From NCBI RefSeq assembly GCF_001426185.1, contig NZ_LMRP01000004.1, positions 382,405 to 446,404 of the forward strand: a stretch of 64,000 nucleotides of DNA. The letters are read 5' to 3'. Positions 55,415 to 64,000 of the stretch are shown piece after piece. The position numbers and the translations under genes were made by a program. Below the pieces are notes generated by a model. The model saw only the letters and a program-made list of their open reading frames with translations. It had not been told where the DNA came from and ran no database searches. This DNA is from Rhodococcus sp. Leaf247. Its GTDB lineage: Bacteria > Actinomycetota > Actinomycetes > Mycobacteriales > Mycobacteriaceae. The number at the start of each line of letters is the position of its first letter. The first letter of the stretch is position 1.

Positions 55415-58400
55415 GTGTCGGACTTCGTTCATCTCCACAATCACACCGAGTACTCCATGCTGGACGGGGCGGCGAAGATCGCGCCCATGTTCGCCGAGGC
55501 CCAGCGCCTCGGGATGAGCGCGGTCGGTATGACGGACCACGGCAACATGTACGGCGCCAGCGAGTTCTACAACGAGGCCAAGAAGGCCGGGATCAAGCCG
55601 ATCATCGGCATCGAGGCGTACATCGCTCCGGAGTCCCGGTTCAACAAGAAGCGCGTGCTGTGGGGAGACCGCAGTCAGAAGTCGGACGACGTGTCCGGCA
55701 GCGGCGCGTACACCCACATGACGATGGTCGCGGAGAACGCGACCGGTCTGCGCAACCTGTTCAAGCTGTCGTCGCTGGCGTCCACCGAGGGTCAGCTAGG
55801 CAAGTGGGCCCGTATGGACGAGGAGATCATCGCCAATCACGCCCAGGGCATCATCGCCACCACGGGGTGCCCGTCCGGCGAGATCCAGACCCGTCTGCGT
55901 CTCGGCCACGATCGGGAGGCGCTCGAGGCGGCGGCGAAGTGGCAGGAGATCTGGGGCCCCGAGAACTTCTTCCTCGAATTGATGGACCACGGTCTGTCCA
56001 TCGAGCGTCGTGTCCGTGAGGGTCTGCTGAACATCGGGCAGCAGCTGTCCATCCCTCCGCTGGCCACCAACGACTGCCACTACGTCACCAAGGACGCGTC
56101 GGTCAATCACGAAGCGCTGCTGTGCATCCAGACCGGCAAGACACTCTCGGACCCCACCCGCTTCAAGTTCGACGGCGACGGCTACTACCTCAAGTCGGCC
56201 GAGGAGATGCGCGCGCTCTGGGACGACGAGGTGCCCGGCGCGTGCGATTCGTCGCTGCTCATCGCCGAGCGCGTCCAGCCCTACGACGAGGTGTGGGAGC
56301 ACCGCGACCGGATGCCGGTGTTCCCGGTCCCCGAGGGCTACACCCAGGGCACGTGGCTCCGCAAGGAAGTGATGGACGGTCTGCACCGCCGCTTCCCCGA
56401 CGGTCCCACCGAGGAGTACCTCTCCCGCGCCGACTACGAGATCAGCGTCATCCTCGAGATGGGGTTCCCGGCCTACTTCCTCGTCGTCGGTGACCTGATC
56501 AACCACGCGAAGGACGTCGGTATCCGCGTCGGACCGGGTCGTGGATCCGCCGCCGGCTCGCTCGTGGCGTACGCGATGGGTATCACCAACATCGACCCGT
56601 TGCCGCACGGACTGCTCTTCGAGCGCTTCCTCAACCCCGAGCGCGTGTCGATGCCCGACATCGATATCGACTTCGACGATCGCCGCCGCGGCGAGATGGT
56701 CCGCTACGCCACCGAGAAGTGGGGCAGTGACCGTGTGGCACAGGTGATCACGTTCGGCACCATCAAGACCAAGGCCGCCATCAAGGACTCGGCCCGCGTG
56801 CAGTTCGGCCAGCCCGGCTTCGCCATCGCCGACCAGATCACCAAGGCGTTGCCGCCGCCCATCATGGCCAAGGACATCTCGGTCGCCGGTATCACCGACC
56901 CCGCGCACGAGCGGTACAAGGAGGCCACCGAGGTCCGCTCGCTCATCGACTCCAACCCGGATGTGGCGAAGATCTATCAGACGGCCAAGGGCCTCGAGGG
57001 TCTGATCCGTAACGCCGGCGTCCACGCCTGTGCCGTCATCATGTCCTCGGAGCCGCTCACCGATGCGATCCCGGTGTGGAAGCGTCCGCAGGACGGCGCC
57101 ATCATCACCGGCTGGGACTACCCGTCGTGCGAGGCCATCGGCCTGCTGAAGATGGACTTCCTGGGGCTGCGCAACCTCACCGTCATCGGCGACGCCATCG
57201 ACAACATCAAGGCGAACCGCGGGATCGACATCGATCTGGACGCGCTTCCGCTCGACGACCCCGCAACGTTCGAATTGCTTTCTCGCGGTGACACTCTCGG
57301 AGTGTTCCAGCTGGACGGCAGCGCCATGCGCGATCTGCTGCGCAAGATGCAGCCCACCGGCTTCGAGGACATCGTGGCCGTGCTGGCGCTGTATCGGCCC
57401 GGTCCGATGGGCATGAACTCGCACAACGACTACGCCGATCGCAAGAACGGCCGTCAAGAGGTCAAGCCCATCCACCCCGAACTCGAGGAGCCGCTGAAGG
57501 TCATCCTCGGCGAGACGTACGGCCTGGTGGTCTACCAGGAGCAGATCATGCAGCTCGCACAGAAGGTGGCGGGCTACTCGCTGGGCCAGGCCGACCTCCT
57601 GCGCCGCGCCATGGGTAAGAAGAAGCTCTCCGAGCTCGAGAAGGCCTACGCCGGGTTCCGGCAGGGCATGTTGGACAACGACTTCTCCGAAGCGGCCATC
57701 AAGGCGCTATGGGACACGGTCCTGCCCTTCGCCGGCTACGCGTTCAACAAGTCGCACTCCGCGGGCTACGGGCTGGTGTCCTACTGGACGGCGTACCTCA
57801 AGGCGAACTATCCCGCCGAATACATGGCCGGTCTGCTCACCAGCGTCGGTGACGACAAGGACAAGGCCGCCATTTATCTCGCCGACTGTCGCCGGCTGGG
57901 CATCACGGTGCTGCCGCCCGACGTCAACGAGTCCGAGCTCAACTTCGCCTCGGTGGGCACGGACATCCGTTTCGGTATGGGCGCCGTCCGCAACGTCGGC
58001 GCGAACGTGGTGGCCTCGATCATCGCGGCGCGCAAGGAGAAGGGGAAGTTCACCGACTTCTCCGACTACCTGGCCAAGATCGACGCCACAGCCTGCAACA
58101 AGAAGGTCACCGAGTCGCTGGTCAAGGCAGGTGGATTCGACTCCCTGGACCACCCGCGCAAGGGTCTGATGCTGATCCACGCCGACGCCATCGACGCGGT
58201 CCTCGGAACCAAGAAAGCCGAGGCCATCGGACAGTTCGACCTGTTCGGCGGCGTCGACGCCGACGAGTCCATCACGTCCGTGTTCAACGTCAAGATCCCC
58301 GCGGAGGAATGGGACAGCAAGCACCGTCTCGCGCTCGAGCGGGAGATGCTGGGCCTGTACGTGTCCGGGCACCCGTTGAACGGCGTCGAACACGTGCTGG

Positions 58401-58948
58401 CCGCGCAGTCCGACACCGCCATTCCCACGATTCTGGAAGGCAGCCTGAAGGACGGCACGCAGGTCACGGTGGGCGGCATCCTGGCGTCCGTCAACCGGCG
58501 CGTCAACAAGAACGGCCTCACCTGGGCCTCCGCTCAACTCGAGGACCTCACGGGCGGTATCGAGGTGCTGTTCTTCCCCCAGGCGTACTCGGTGTTCGGC
58601 GCGGACGTGGCCGAGGATGCCGTCGTGCTGGTCAAGGCCAGGGTGTCCGCGCGCGACGACCGGATCTCGTTGATCGCCAACGACATCGCGGTGCCCGACC
58701 TGTCGTCCGTCGGAGTTGCCAAACCAGTGGCCGTCAGCTTGCCGACGCGTCAGTGCACCGCGGACAAGGTGGGTGCCCTCAAGCGGGTGCTGGCCAGCCA
58801 TCCCGGCACCACGGACGTGCACCTGCGACTCATCAGTGGCGATCGGGTCACCATGCTCAAGGTGGACGAGAAGCTCCGCGTCACACCGTCATCGGCGCTT
58901 ATGGGCGATCTCAAGGCGTTGCTCGGACCCGGCTGCCTCGCCGTCTGA
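55415..58948 (+). CDS. dnaE1: DNA polymerase III alpha subunit, replicative
   Basis: Main chromosomal replicase, 1177 aa. The N-terminal PHP domain ([28 protein letters not shown]) keeps its metal-binding histidines; in mycobacteria this domain provides the proofreading exonuclease. The polymerase domain has [15 protein letters not shown] and the catalytic PDIDIDFDD (about 414-422). Helix-hairpin-helix, OB-fold ([13 protein letters not shown]) and C-terminal tau-binding regions follow. Length and position relative to lspA-rluD fit Rv1547. GTG 55415 gives [10 protein letters not shown]. Confidence 0.97.
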   Translation: MSDFVHLHNHTEYSMLDGAAKIAPMFAEAQRLGMSAVGMTDHGNMYGASEFYNEAKKAGIKPIIGIEAYIAPESRFNKKRVLWGDRSQKSDDVSGSGAYTHMTMVAENATGLRNLFKLSSLASTEGQLGKWARMDEEIIANHAQGIIATTGCPSGEIQTRLRLGHDREALEAAAKWQEIWGPENFFLELMDHGLSIERRVREGLLNIGQQLSIPPLATNDCHYVTKDASVNHEALLCIQTGKTLSDPTRFKFDGDGYYLKSAEEMRALWDDEVPGACDSSLLIAERVQPYDEVWEHRDRMPVFPVPEGYTQGTWLRKEVMDGLHRRFPDGPTEEYLSRADYEISVILEMGFPAYFLVVGDLINHAKDVGIRVGPGRGSAAGSLVAYAMGITNIDPLPHGLLFERFLNPERVSMPDIDIDFDDRRRGEMVRYATEKWGSDRVAQVITFGTIKTKAAIKDSARVQFGQPGFAIADQITKALPPPIMAKDISVAGITDPAHERYKEATEVRSLIDSNPDVAKIYQTAKGLEGLIRNAGVHACAVIMSSEPLTDAIPVWKRPQDGAIITGWDYPSCEAIGLLKMDFLGLRNLTVIGDAIDNIKANRGIDIDLDALPLDDPATFELLSRGDTLGVFQLDGSAMRDLLRKMQPTGFEDIVAVLALYRPGPMGMNSHNDYADRKNGRQEVKPIHPELEEPLKVILGETYGLVVYQEQIMQLAQKVAGYSLGQADLLRRAMGKKKLSELEKAYAGFRQGMLDNDFSEAAIKALWDTVLPFAGYAFNKSHSAGYGLVSYWTAYLKANYPAEYMAGLLTSVGDDKDKAAIYLADCRRLGITVLPPDVNESELNFASVGTDIRFGMGAVRNVGANVVASIIAARKEKGKFTDFSDYLAKIDATACNKKVTESLVKAGGFDSLDHPRKGLMLIHADAIDAVLGTKKAEAIGQFDLFGGVDADESITSVFNVKIPAEEWDSKHRLALEREMLGLYVSGHPLNGVEHVLAAQSDTAIPTILEGSLKDGTQVTVGGILASVNRRVNKNGLTWASAQLEDLTGGIEVLFFPQAYSVFGADVAEDAVVLVKARVSARDDRISLIANDIAVPDLSSVGVAKPVAVSLPTRQCTADKVGALKRVLASHPGTTDVHLRLISGDRVTMLKVDEKLRVTPSSALMGDLKALLGPGCLAV

Positions 58949-58955
58949 TGCTGCC

Positions 58956-59573
58956 TCACCGCCTGACGACGGCCGACCGCTCCACGGCCGCCGCGAGGTA
59001 GACATCCGGGTCGACGCCGAAGGGATTGTCCCGCAAGCCCTCCGCGATGACGTCGCGGTAGCGGTCGGCCGGCACTCCGCGTTCTCGCACGTGGCTCGAC
59101 GTCAGAGTCACGGCCGGGACGCCGTCGATGTCGTCCAGGCGTAGCGCCGCGTCGTACTTGCCGCGGTGGGGCTCGGTCGACGGCTCCACCGGGAGCAGCG
59201 CCCACGCCCCCGGCTGTGTGGGCAGGGAGGCGCGGACGTCGAGTGTCTGCTCCGTCTGTGCGTTCTCCACGGTCGCGATGTGGTCGAGGGCAGACCAGTC
59301 CAGGAGGTAGGCGCGGGCGATGCTGTCGGAGTCGGGGGAGGGTGTGAGCGAGAGGAACGCGGACGCTCCGGTCCACCGGGCCGAGACGCCGGCGAAGTAC
59401 ACCGCGTGCGGCACGGTGATCCACCGGCGCTCGCGCGGAGGCGACAGGGTCCGCGGGGCGGCGTGCGCACCGAATCTGCTGTGGTCCGCGGAGCCGCCCA
59501 GGTAGGCGTCGAGGCGTGCGGGCAGGGTGTTCGAGCCGTAGCCGACGTACCAGACCAGATCGTGACCGTTCAC
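58956..59573 (-). CDS. Gamma-glutamylcyclotransferase-fold protein
   Basis: A 205-aa protein whose start VWYVGYGSNTLPARLDAYLGG carries the YGSN signature of the gamma-glutamylcyclotransferase fold. The middle has AVYFAGVSARWTGASAFLSLTP and RAYLLDWSALDHIATVEN, where a Glu may act as catalytic residue. The reaction is unproven. The gene is convergent with dnaE1 (7-bp gap) and divergent from the small ORF at 59630. The GTG start 59573 overlaps the plus-strand promoter region. Confidence 0.78.
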   Translation of the reverse strand: MNGHDLVWYVGYGSNTLPARLDAYLGGSADHSRFGAHAAPRTLSPPRERRWITVPHAVYFAGVSARWTGASAFLSLTPSPDSDSIARAYLLDWSALDHIATVENAQTEQTLDVRASLPTQPGAWALLPVEPSTEPHRGKYDAALRLDDIDGVPAVTLTSSHVRERGVPADRYRDVIAEGLRDNPFGVDPDVYLAAAVERSAVVRR

Positions 59574-59580
59574 AGGAACG

Positions 59581-59592
59581 GACGGTACCGTC
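59581..59592. promoter_or_regulatory. Palindrome in the small-ORF promoter
   Basis: The perfect palindrome GACGGTACCGTC lies between a -35-like TTCACA (59569-59574) and a -10-like GATAGT (59594-59599). It is a candidate operator for the small ORF, the divergent gene, or both. Confidence 0.4.
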
Positions 59593-59629
59593 GGATAGTC
59601 AATCGAACTCGACCGAGAGGGACGATCCT

Positions 59630-59734
59630 ATGATCACGAACTTCATCAACGCCGTGCTCGAACTCGTCGGTGGCATCGCCGCCGGAAGCAGCGGGCTCTA
59701 CCTGGCCCCCGGTGTTCTGCCGTTCGGTTCCTGA
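59630..59734 (+). CDS. 34-residue small hydrophobic protein
   Basis: A short ORF encoding MITNFINAVLELVGG followed by IAAGSSGLYLAPGVLPFGS. It has a good ribosome binding site (GAGAGGGA, 8 nt before ATG), its own promoter-like elements and palindrome upstream, and a 19-bp terminator hairpin 20 bp after the stop. The N-terminal 16 residues could form an amphipathic or membrane-inserting helix; there is no classical signal peptide. It resembles in size the tiny cell-envelope porins and peptides of the mycolata, but no family is recognised. Confidence 0.6.
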   Translation: MITNFINAVLELVGGIAAGSSGLYLAPGVLPFGS

Positions 59735-59754
59735 CATACGGCCGGACCACACGA

Positions 59755-59797
59755 ACGCCGACGGGGCGCCCACACGATGTGGGCGCCCCGTCGGCGT
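59755..59797. terminator. Strong bidirectional hairpin terminator
   Basis: A perfect 19-bp stem (59755-59773 with 59779-59797) closes an ACGAT loop. It lies between the small ORF and a convergent small membrane-protein gene. Confidence 0.88.
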
Positions 59798-59807
59798 GTG
59801 TACGTGG

Positions 59808-60038
59808 TCAGCGTCGGGTGCGGAACCGCTCGGTCGCGCCGAGGGCCCACCACAGCGTCACACCGACAGCGGCAGAGGTGAGGACGGCTGTCTGCATGGT
59901 GACAGTCAGGGCAAGGGCGGCGAAGACGAGGAGCGCGAGCACCAGGCTTTCGATCTTGTAGAGCGGCCAGTCGGTGCCGGCAACGTCCACCGTCCGGACG
60001 GGGAGAGCGCGAGTAGTTGTCAGGTCGACCGTGGTCAT
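59808..60038 (-). CDS. Small membrane protein
   Basis: A 76-aa protein, [21 protein letters not shown] then [54 protein letters not shown]. Two transmembrane helices (about 28-46 and 48-68) and a basic C-terminus are visible. On the minus strand GGGAGG lies just before ATG 60038. No family is recognised. Confidence 0.7.
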   Translation of the reverse strand: MTTVDLTTTRALPVRTVDVAGTDWPLYKIESLVLALLVFAALALTVTMQTAVLTSAAVGVTLWWALGATERFRTRR

Positions 60039-60175
60039 GCTGCCTCCCGAACGTCGATTTCCGTACACCCTGCGTTGGTTCGAAGGCTACACGTACTTCG
60101 AAGTTCGGGCCACCGAAACTCGCCGATCAGGCCCGTTCGGTTGCCGATCGAGGAGGTGCTGTGTGTACTGGTCTC

Positions 60176-60610
60176 ATGCCATTACAAGGGGAGTACGAAC
60201 CGAGTCCGTCCACCTGGGCAGCCGATCAGGCCGACCTGTACGAGAGCTCCGGTGGAACCGAGGGAACCGAGATGCGGGGGATGCCCGTCATCCTGCTCAC
60301 GACGATCGGTAACAAGACGGGCAAGCTGCGGCGCACGCCGTTGATGCGAGTCGAGCACGACGGTGCGTACGCAGCCGTGGCCTCGCTCGGCGGCGCACCG
60401 AAGCACCCGGTCTGGTACTTCAACGTCCTCGCGAATCCGCATGTCGAGCTGCGCGACAAGACGGAGAAGTGGGACATGGTGGCCCGAGAGGTCCACGGCG
60501 AGGAAAAAGCGCTGTGGTGGGAACGCTCCGTGGCCGCGTACCCCGACTACGCCGATTATCAGGAGAAGACGGATCGCGAGATACCGGTCTTCGTCCTCGA
60601 GAGGGCCTGA
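60176..60610 (+). CDS. F420-dependent nitroreductase-like (Ddn family) protein, Rv1558-like
   Basis: A 144-aa split beta-barrel protein of the deazaflavin-dependent nitroreductase family. [79 protein letters not shown] and [21 protein letters not shown] closely follow M. tuberculosis Rv1558, which lies next to ilvA as here. The family uses cofactor F420H2 to reduce quinones and nitroimidazoles. ATG 60176 matches the Rv1558 start; GTG 60161, 4 nt after AGGAGG, is an alternative. Confidence 0.9.
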   Translation: MPLQGEYEPSPSTWAADQADLYESSGGTEGTEMRGMPVILLTTIGNKTGKLRRTPLMRVEHDGAYAAVASLGGAPKHPVWYFNVLANPHVELRDKTEKWDMVAREVHGEEKALWWERSVAAYPDYADYQEKTDREIPVFVLERA

Positions 60611-60648
60611 CGTCGGTGTCCGGCCGCTGACCGTGGCAGCATGACCGT

Positions 60649-61986
60649 GTGACCGAGACGACGACCCGTACCGACGCCGCTGCGCCGACCGCAGCCGACA
60701 TCGACGCTGCGGCCGTCAGGTTGCGGGACATCGCCACTCTCACACCGCTCGAGTACTGCGACAGGCTGTCCGCGGTGACGGGTGCGAACGTCTATCTCAA
60801 GCGCGAGGACCTGCAGCGGGTCCGCTCGTACAAGCTGCGTGGCGCGTACAACCTCATGCTTCAGCTCACCGATGCCGAGCGCGCTGTCGGTGTGGTCGCT
60901 GCCAGTGCCGGTAACCATGCACAGGGAGTCGCGTTCGCGTGCCGCGCACTCGGCGTCCGCGGCCGCATCTACGTCCCCACCAACACCCCGAAGCAGAAGC
61001 GTGATCGCATCGCCTTCCACGGCGGCGACATGGTTCAGGTGATCAGCGTCGGATCGACGTTCGACGCCGCTGCCGCAGCCGCTCTCGAGGACGTCGCACG
61101 GTCCGGAGCCACCATCGTCCCGCCGTTCGACGACCCTCGGACGACGGCCGGCCAGGGAACCATCGCCGCCGAGATGCTCTCTCAGCTCGGCACCACCACT
61201 CCCGATCTCGTCGTCGTTCCTGTCGGAGGCGGCGGGTGCATGACGGGAGTGGCCGCATACCTGGCGGAACGTTCTCCGAGCACGTCGATCGTCGGAGCCG
61301 AACCCACCGGTGCAGCGTCGATGGCGGCGGCCCTGATGGCCGGTGGCCCCGTGACGCTTCCCGAGGTCGATCCCTTCGTCGACGGCGCGGCGGTCCGACG
61401 CGTCGGGAACCTGCCGTATCGCGTGATGGCAAGCCTCGGCACCACGGTCGCATCGCACTCCGCGCTTCCCATCAGGACCGGAACCGACGACGGCCGCGGC
61501 TCGGTGGTCGTGACGCAGGTCGACGAGGGCGCGATCTGCACGGCCATGCTCGACCTCTATCAGAGCGAGGGCATCATCGCCGAGCCGGCGGGAGCACTGT
61601 CGGTGGCCGCACTGTCGCACGTCGACATTCCTGCCGGGTCGACCGTGGTGTGCCTGATCTCGGGTGGGAACAACGATGTGTCCCGCTACGGCGAGATCCT
61701 CGAACGGTCGTTGGTCCACAAGGGTCTCAAGCATTACTTCCTCGTCGACTTCCCGCAGGAGCCGGGCGCGCTGAGGACGTTCCTCGACGTCGTGCTGGGC
61801 CCGGACGACGACGTCACGCTCTTCGAGTACGTCAAGCGGAACAACCGTGAGACCGGTGCCGCGCTCGTCGGCATCGAACTGGGATCCTCTGCGGATCTGT
61901 CGGCCCTGCTGGAGCGGATGGAAGACTCGCCGATGCACGTCGAGCACCTCGAACCGGGCTCGCCGGCGTACCGCTACCTGACGTAG
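60649..61986 (+). CDS. ilvA: Threonine dehydratase (biosynthetic)
   Basis: PLP enzyme deaminating threonine to 2-oxobutyrate, the first step to isoleucine. The 445-aa protein has the PLP lysine in SYKLRGAYN (K62), SAGNHAQGVA, the phosphate-binding loop GGGGCMTG and SGGNNDVSRY. A short C-terminal regulatory ACT-like domain (HYFLVDFPQEPGALRTFL to the end) is present. It follows the Rv1558-like gene by 38 bp as in Rv1558-Rv1559. The last 13 bp overlap the convergent tetR gene. Confidence 0.95.
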   Translation: MTETTTRTDAAAPTAADIDAAAVRLRDIATLTPLEYCDRLSAVTGANVYLKREDLQRVRSYKLRGAYNLMLQLTDAERAVGVVAASAGNHAQGVAFACRALGVRGRIYVPTNTPKQKRDRIAFHGGDMVQVISVGSTFDAAAAAALEDVARSGATIVPPFDDPRTTAGQGTIAAEMLSQLGTTTPDLVVVPVGGGGCMTGVAAYLAERSPSTSIVGAEPTGAASMAAALMAGGPVTLPEVDPFVDGAAVRRVGNLPYRVMASLGTTVASHSALPIRTGTDDGRGSVVVTQVDEGAICTAMLDLYQSEGIIAEPAGALSVAALSHVDIPAGSTVVCLISGGNNDVSRYGEILERSLVHKGLKHYFLVDFPQEPGALRTFLDVVLGPDDDVTLFEYVKRNNRETGAALVGIELGSSADLSALLERMEDSPMHVEHLEPGSPAYRYLT

Positions 61987-62510
61987 TTCGTCCCGAGCAG
62001 TCGCTCGACGACGGCGCGGTGCAGGTCGGCATCCGTTTGGGGGAGGCCCAGCAGCGCGGCGAAATAGATCCCGTCGCCGACCAGTCGGACGATCTCCGCG
62101 TGGACCGGATCCTCGATCTCCCGTTGCAAGGCTCGGTCCCACATTCCCATGACTTCGATGACGGCCTGGTGGACTTCGCCGGGCCGCCCGTCCATGCTGC
62201 GCAGCGCAGCAAGCGTGGAGCGGTAGAGCGCTACTTCCTCGGCCGAGGTCGCGTCGGGCGGTTGGAGGTACCACTGCGCGAGTGAGGAGCCGGCCTTCTC
62301 GGCATCGACTCGCTGTGCGTCCGCGCGGTCACCGAGTCGTCGGACCATCGACGCCATCATCGCGTCCTTGCTCGGGAAGTGGTACAGCAAGCCACCTTTG
62401 GAGACGCCCGCCCGCGCGGCCACCGCTTCGAGGGTCGTCCTGTCCAGGCCTTCGTCGAGCAGCAGCGCCTCGAGGGCGTCCAGGATTCGGTCGCGCGTAT
62501 CGGCTGCCAT
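61974..62510 (-). CDS. TetR-family transcriptional regulator
   Basis: A 178-aa repressor. The N-terminal HTH is RDRILDALEALLLDEGLDRTTLEAVAARAGVSKGGLLYHFPSKDAMMASM; the remainder is a helical ligand/dimer domain with a C-terminal TetR_C-type region (WYLQPPDATSAEEVALYRSTLAAL). Divergent from an MFS efflux gene, with two similar palindromes between them. It probably represses itself and the transporter until a ligand binds. Confidence 0.92.
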   Translation of the reverse strand: MAADTRDRILDALEALLLDEGLDRTTLEAVAARAGVSKGGLLYHFPSKDAMMASMVRRLGDRADAQRVDAEKAGSSLAQWYLQPPDATSAEEVALYRSTLAALRSMDGRPGEVHQAVIEVMGMWDRALQREIEDPVHAEIVRLVGDGIYFAALLGLPQTDADLHRAVVERLLGTNYVR

Positions 62511-62521
62511 GACTAGGACTG

Positions 62522-62579
62522 TACCGGCTGGACGGTTGTTGCTACTCTGACGGAGTCCGACTGTACCGTCCGGACGGTA
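62522..62579. promoter_or_regulatory. Two TetR operator-like sites between tetR and the MFS gene
   Basis: Site one at 62564-62579 is the perfect palindrome TACCGTCCGGACGGTA. Site two at 62522-62537, TACCGGCTGGACGGTT, differs at three positions. Site two is 12 bp before the tetR start. Site one is 18 bp before the MFS start, and a possible MFS promoter (TTGTTG 62536-62541) lies between. The arrangement is typical of a TetR regulator controlling itself and its efflux pump. Confidence 0.78.
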
Positions 62580-62596
62580 AACGAAAGAGGTGACCT

Positions 62597-64000
62597 GTGT
62601 CCGTGTCCGCGGCTGCGTCCGTGCAGCCGAATCCCGAAGAGTCCGCCGTACCCGCCACGAGGCGTGAATGGATCGGCCTGATGGTGCTCGCCGGAGCGGT
62701 GATGCTCATCGCCGTCGACGGCACCGTGCTCGACATCGCGCTCCCGTTCCTGAGTTCCGATCTGCGTCCCAGCAGTACCGAGCTGCTGTGGATCATCGAC
62801 GTCTACTCCTTCGTGCTCGCGGGACTGCTGGTCACGATGGGCACGGTCGGTGACCGCATCGGCCGACGCAAGCTTCTGCTGATCGGCGCCGTCGGTTTCG
62901 GGTTGTCGTCGGTGGTGGCGGCATTCGCGGTCGATCCGGCGATGATGATCACGGCTCGTGTGCTTCAGGGGATCTCGGGCGCAACACTCATGCCGGCGAC
63001 ACTCGGCCTGATCCGGACCATGTTCCAGGTACGACGCGAGCGCACCCTGGCCATCGGCGTCTGGGGCGCGATGGCGGGCGGCGGCGCTGCCGCCGGACCG
63101 CTGGTCGGCGGGTACCTGCTCGAGCACTTCTGGTGGGGATCGGTCTTCCTGATCAACGTGCCGATCATGATCGCGCTCGTCGTGGTCGGGCCGTTCACGA
63201 TCCCGGAATCCAAGGATCCGAACCCCGGACGATTCGATATTCCGAGCGCGGTCCTGTCGATTCTCGCGATCGTTCCCGTCGTGTACGCCGTCAAGGAGAC
63301 CGCGGCCCACGGCCCGAACGCCGTGATGGTGCCGATCGCGCTGGTCGGGATACTCGCCGGCCTCGTCTTCGTCCGACGCCAACGGACACTGTCAGCACCG
63401 ATGATCGACCTCACGCTGTTCGCCCAGCGCCGCTTCTCGACGGCCGTCGCCACGAACCTGCTGTCGGTGTTCGCTCTCGCCGGCGTGCTGTTCTTCGGGT
63501 CGCAGTACCTGCAATCGGTTCTCGGGGTGTCACCACTGGAGGCAGGCCTGGTGATGGTGCCGGGAACCGCCACCAGCATCCTGGCATCGCTGGCCGCGGC
63601 TCACCTGGTTCGACGGTGGGAGGCGGGCACCGTTCTCGCGGTCGGTCTCGCGACGTCCGCCGTAGGCGCGCTGCTGCTCACCCGACTCGGCCAGACCGAC
63701 GGAATCGCTGTGTTCATGGCGTCGTTCGTTCTCGTCGGGGTCGGTGCGGGGTTGGCCCTGACGTTGACCTCGGACCTGGTCGTCGCGTCGGTGCCGCCGT
63801 CACGCGCCGGAGCGGCGTCGGCGGTGTCCGAGACGGCCTACGAACTGGGCATCGCGCTCGGTGTCGCACTTCTCGGATCCGTCGTCATGTCCGTGTTCCG
63901 CGGAGGCATCGACCTCGCCGCGCTGAACGGCTCGGATGCTGCCGGGGCGCAGGAGACCATCGGCGAGGCGGTGTCGATCGCGTCGACACTGCCCGCCGAG
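62597..64000 (+). CDS. MFS drug efflux transporter, DHA2-like (partial)
   Basis: The first 468 codons of a 14-helix type major facilitator, open to the window end. MVLAGAVMLIAVDGTVLDIALPFLSSDL is the typical DHA2 helix 1, with the loop-2 motif GTVGDRIGRRKLLLIGAV and motif C-like AGGGAAAGPLVGGYLLEHFWWGSVFLINVP. Antiporters of this kind expel quaternary ammonium compounds, dyes and antibiotics using proton motive force. GTG 62597 follows AAAGAGG. Divergent from tetR. Confidence 0.92.
   Translation, partial: MSVSAAASVQPNPEESAVPATRREWIGLMVLAGAVMLIAVDGTVLDIALPFLSSDLRPSSTELLWIIDVYSFVLAGLLVTMGTVGDRIGRRKLLLIGAVGFGLSSVVAAFAVDPAMMITARVLQGISGATLMPATLGLIRTMFQVRRERTLAIGVWGAMAGGGAAAGPLVGGYLLEHFWWGSVFLINVPIMIALVVVGPFTIPESKDPNPGRFDIPSAVLSILAIVPVVYAVKETAAHGPNAVMVPIALVGILAGLVFVRRQRTLSAPMIDLTLFAQRRFSTAVATNLLSVFALAGVLFFGSQYLQSVLGVSPLEAGLVMVPGTATSILASLAAAHLVRRWEAGTVLAVGLATSAVGALLLTRLGQTDGIAVFMASFVLVGVGAGLALTLTSDLVVASVPPSRAGAASAVSETAYELGIALGVALLGSVVMSVFRGGIDLAALNGSDAAGAQETIGEAVSIASTLPAE

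Overview
The window is high-GC actinobacterial chromosome, most likely from Rhodococcus or Rhodococcoides (Mycobacteriales). The evidence is gene order matching two blocks of the Mycobacterium tuberculosis map (Rv2178c to Rv2144c, then Rv1536 to about Rv1559), mycolata-type genes (mptA, lppM, wag31, a cutinase, Mtb12-like and Ddn-like proteins), frequent GTG starts with GTGA/ATGA overlaps, and a CrtO-type carotenoid ketolase of the kind known in rhodococci. I saw no rRNA, tRNA, insertion sequence, prophage or CRISPR array.

Bases 1-14,500: the end of aroG, a PASTA kinase (pknL-like) divergent from a gene for its probable substrate (Rv2175c-like), then two minus-strand carotenoid operons. The first is crtE-crtI-mptA-crtB, in which a lipomannan mannosyltransferase sits between carotenoid genes. 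The second is GNAT-crtO-cruF-lppM-GT2, which would make a keto, hydroxylated and glycosylated carotenoid. metF lies between them. No lycopene cyclase is present. A perfect LexA/SOS box lies upstream of the second operon, between it and a HEPN-like gene.

Bases 14,500-36,750: the division and cell wall (dcw) cluster on the plus strand: HEPN, DUF3040, mraZ, rsmH, ftsL, ftsI, murE, murF, mraY, murD, ftsW, murG, murC, ftsQ, ftsZ, pgeF, yggS, sepF, yggT, wag31 and a small membrane protein. Nearly all are translationally coupled. mraZ has three 10-bp-phased GTGGG boxes in its promoter, and a second, inverted 10-bp-phased array lies about 200-300 bp upstream. ftsZ has its own promoter region with a 15-bp palindrome.

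Bases 36,750-64,000: ileS behind an actinobacterial T-box leader, dinB, a three-copy repeat of about 101 bp, a cutinase, an EAL-DICT protein, lipoproteins, lspA-rluD, a carbonic anhydrase, rarD, dnaE1, a 34-codon small ORF with its own ribosome binding site and terminator, a Ddn-like protein next to ilvA, and a divergent tetR-MFS pair with two operator-like palindromes. The MFS gene runs off the window.

The two blocks are far apart in M. tuberculosis but joined here between the small membrane gene (Rv2144c position) and ileS. Family calls rest on recognised motifs and synteny. Promoter, operator and regulation statements are inferences from sequence.
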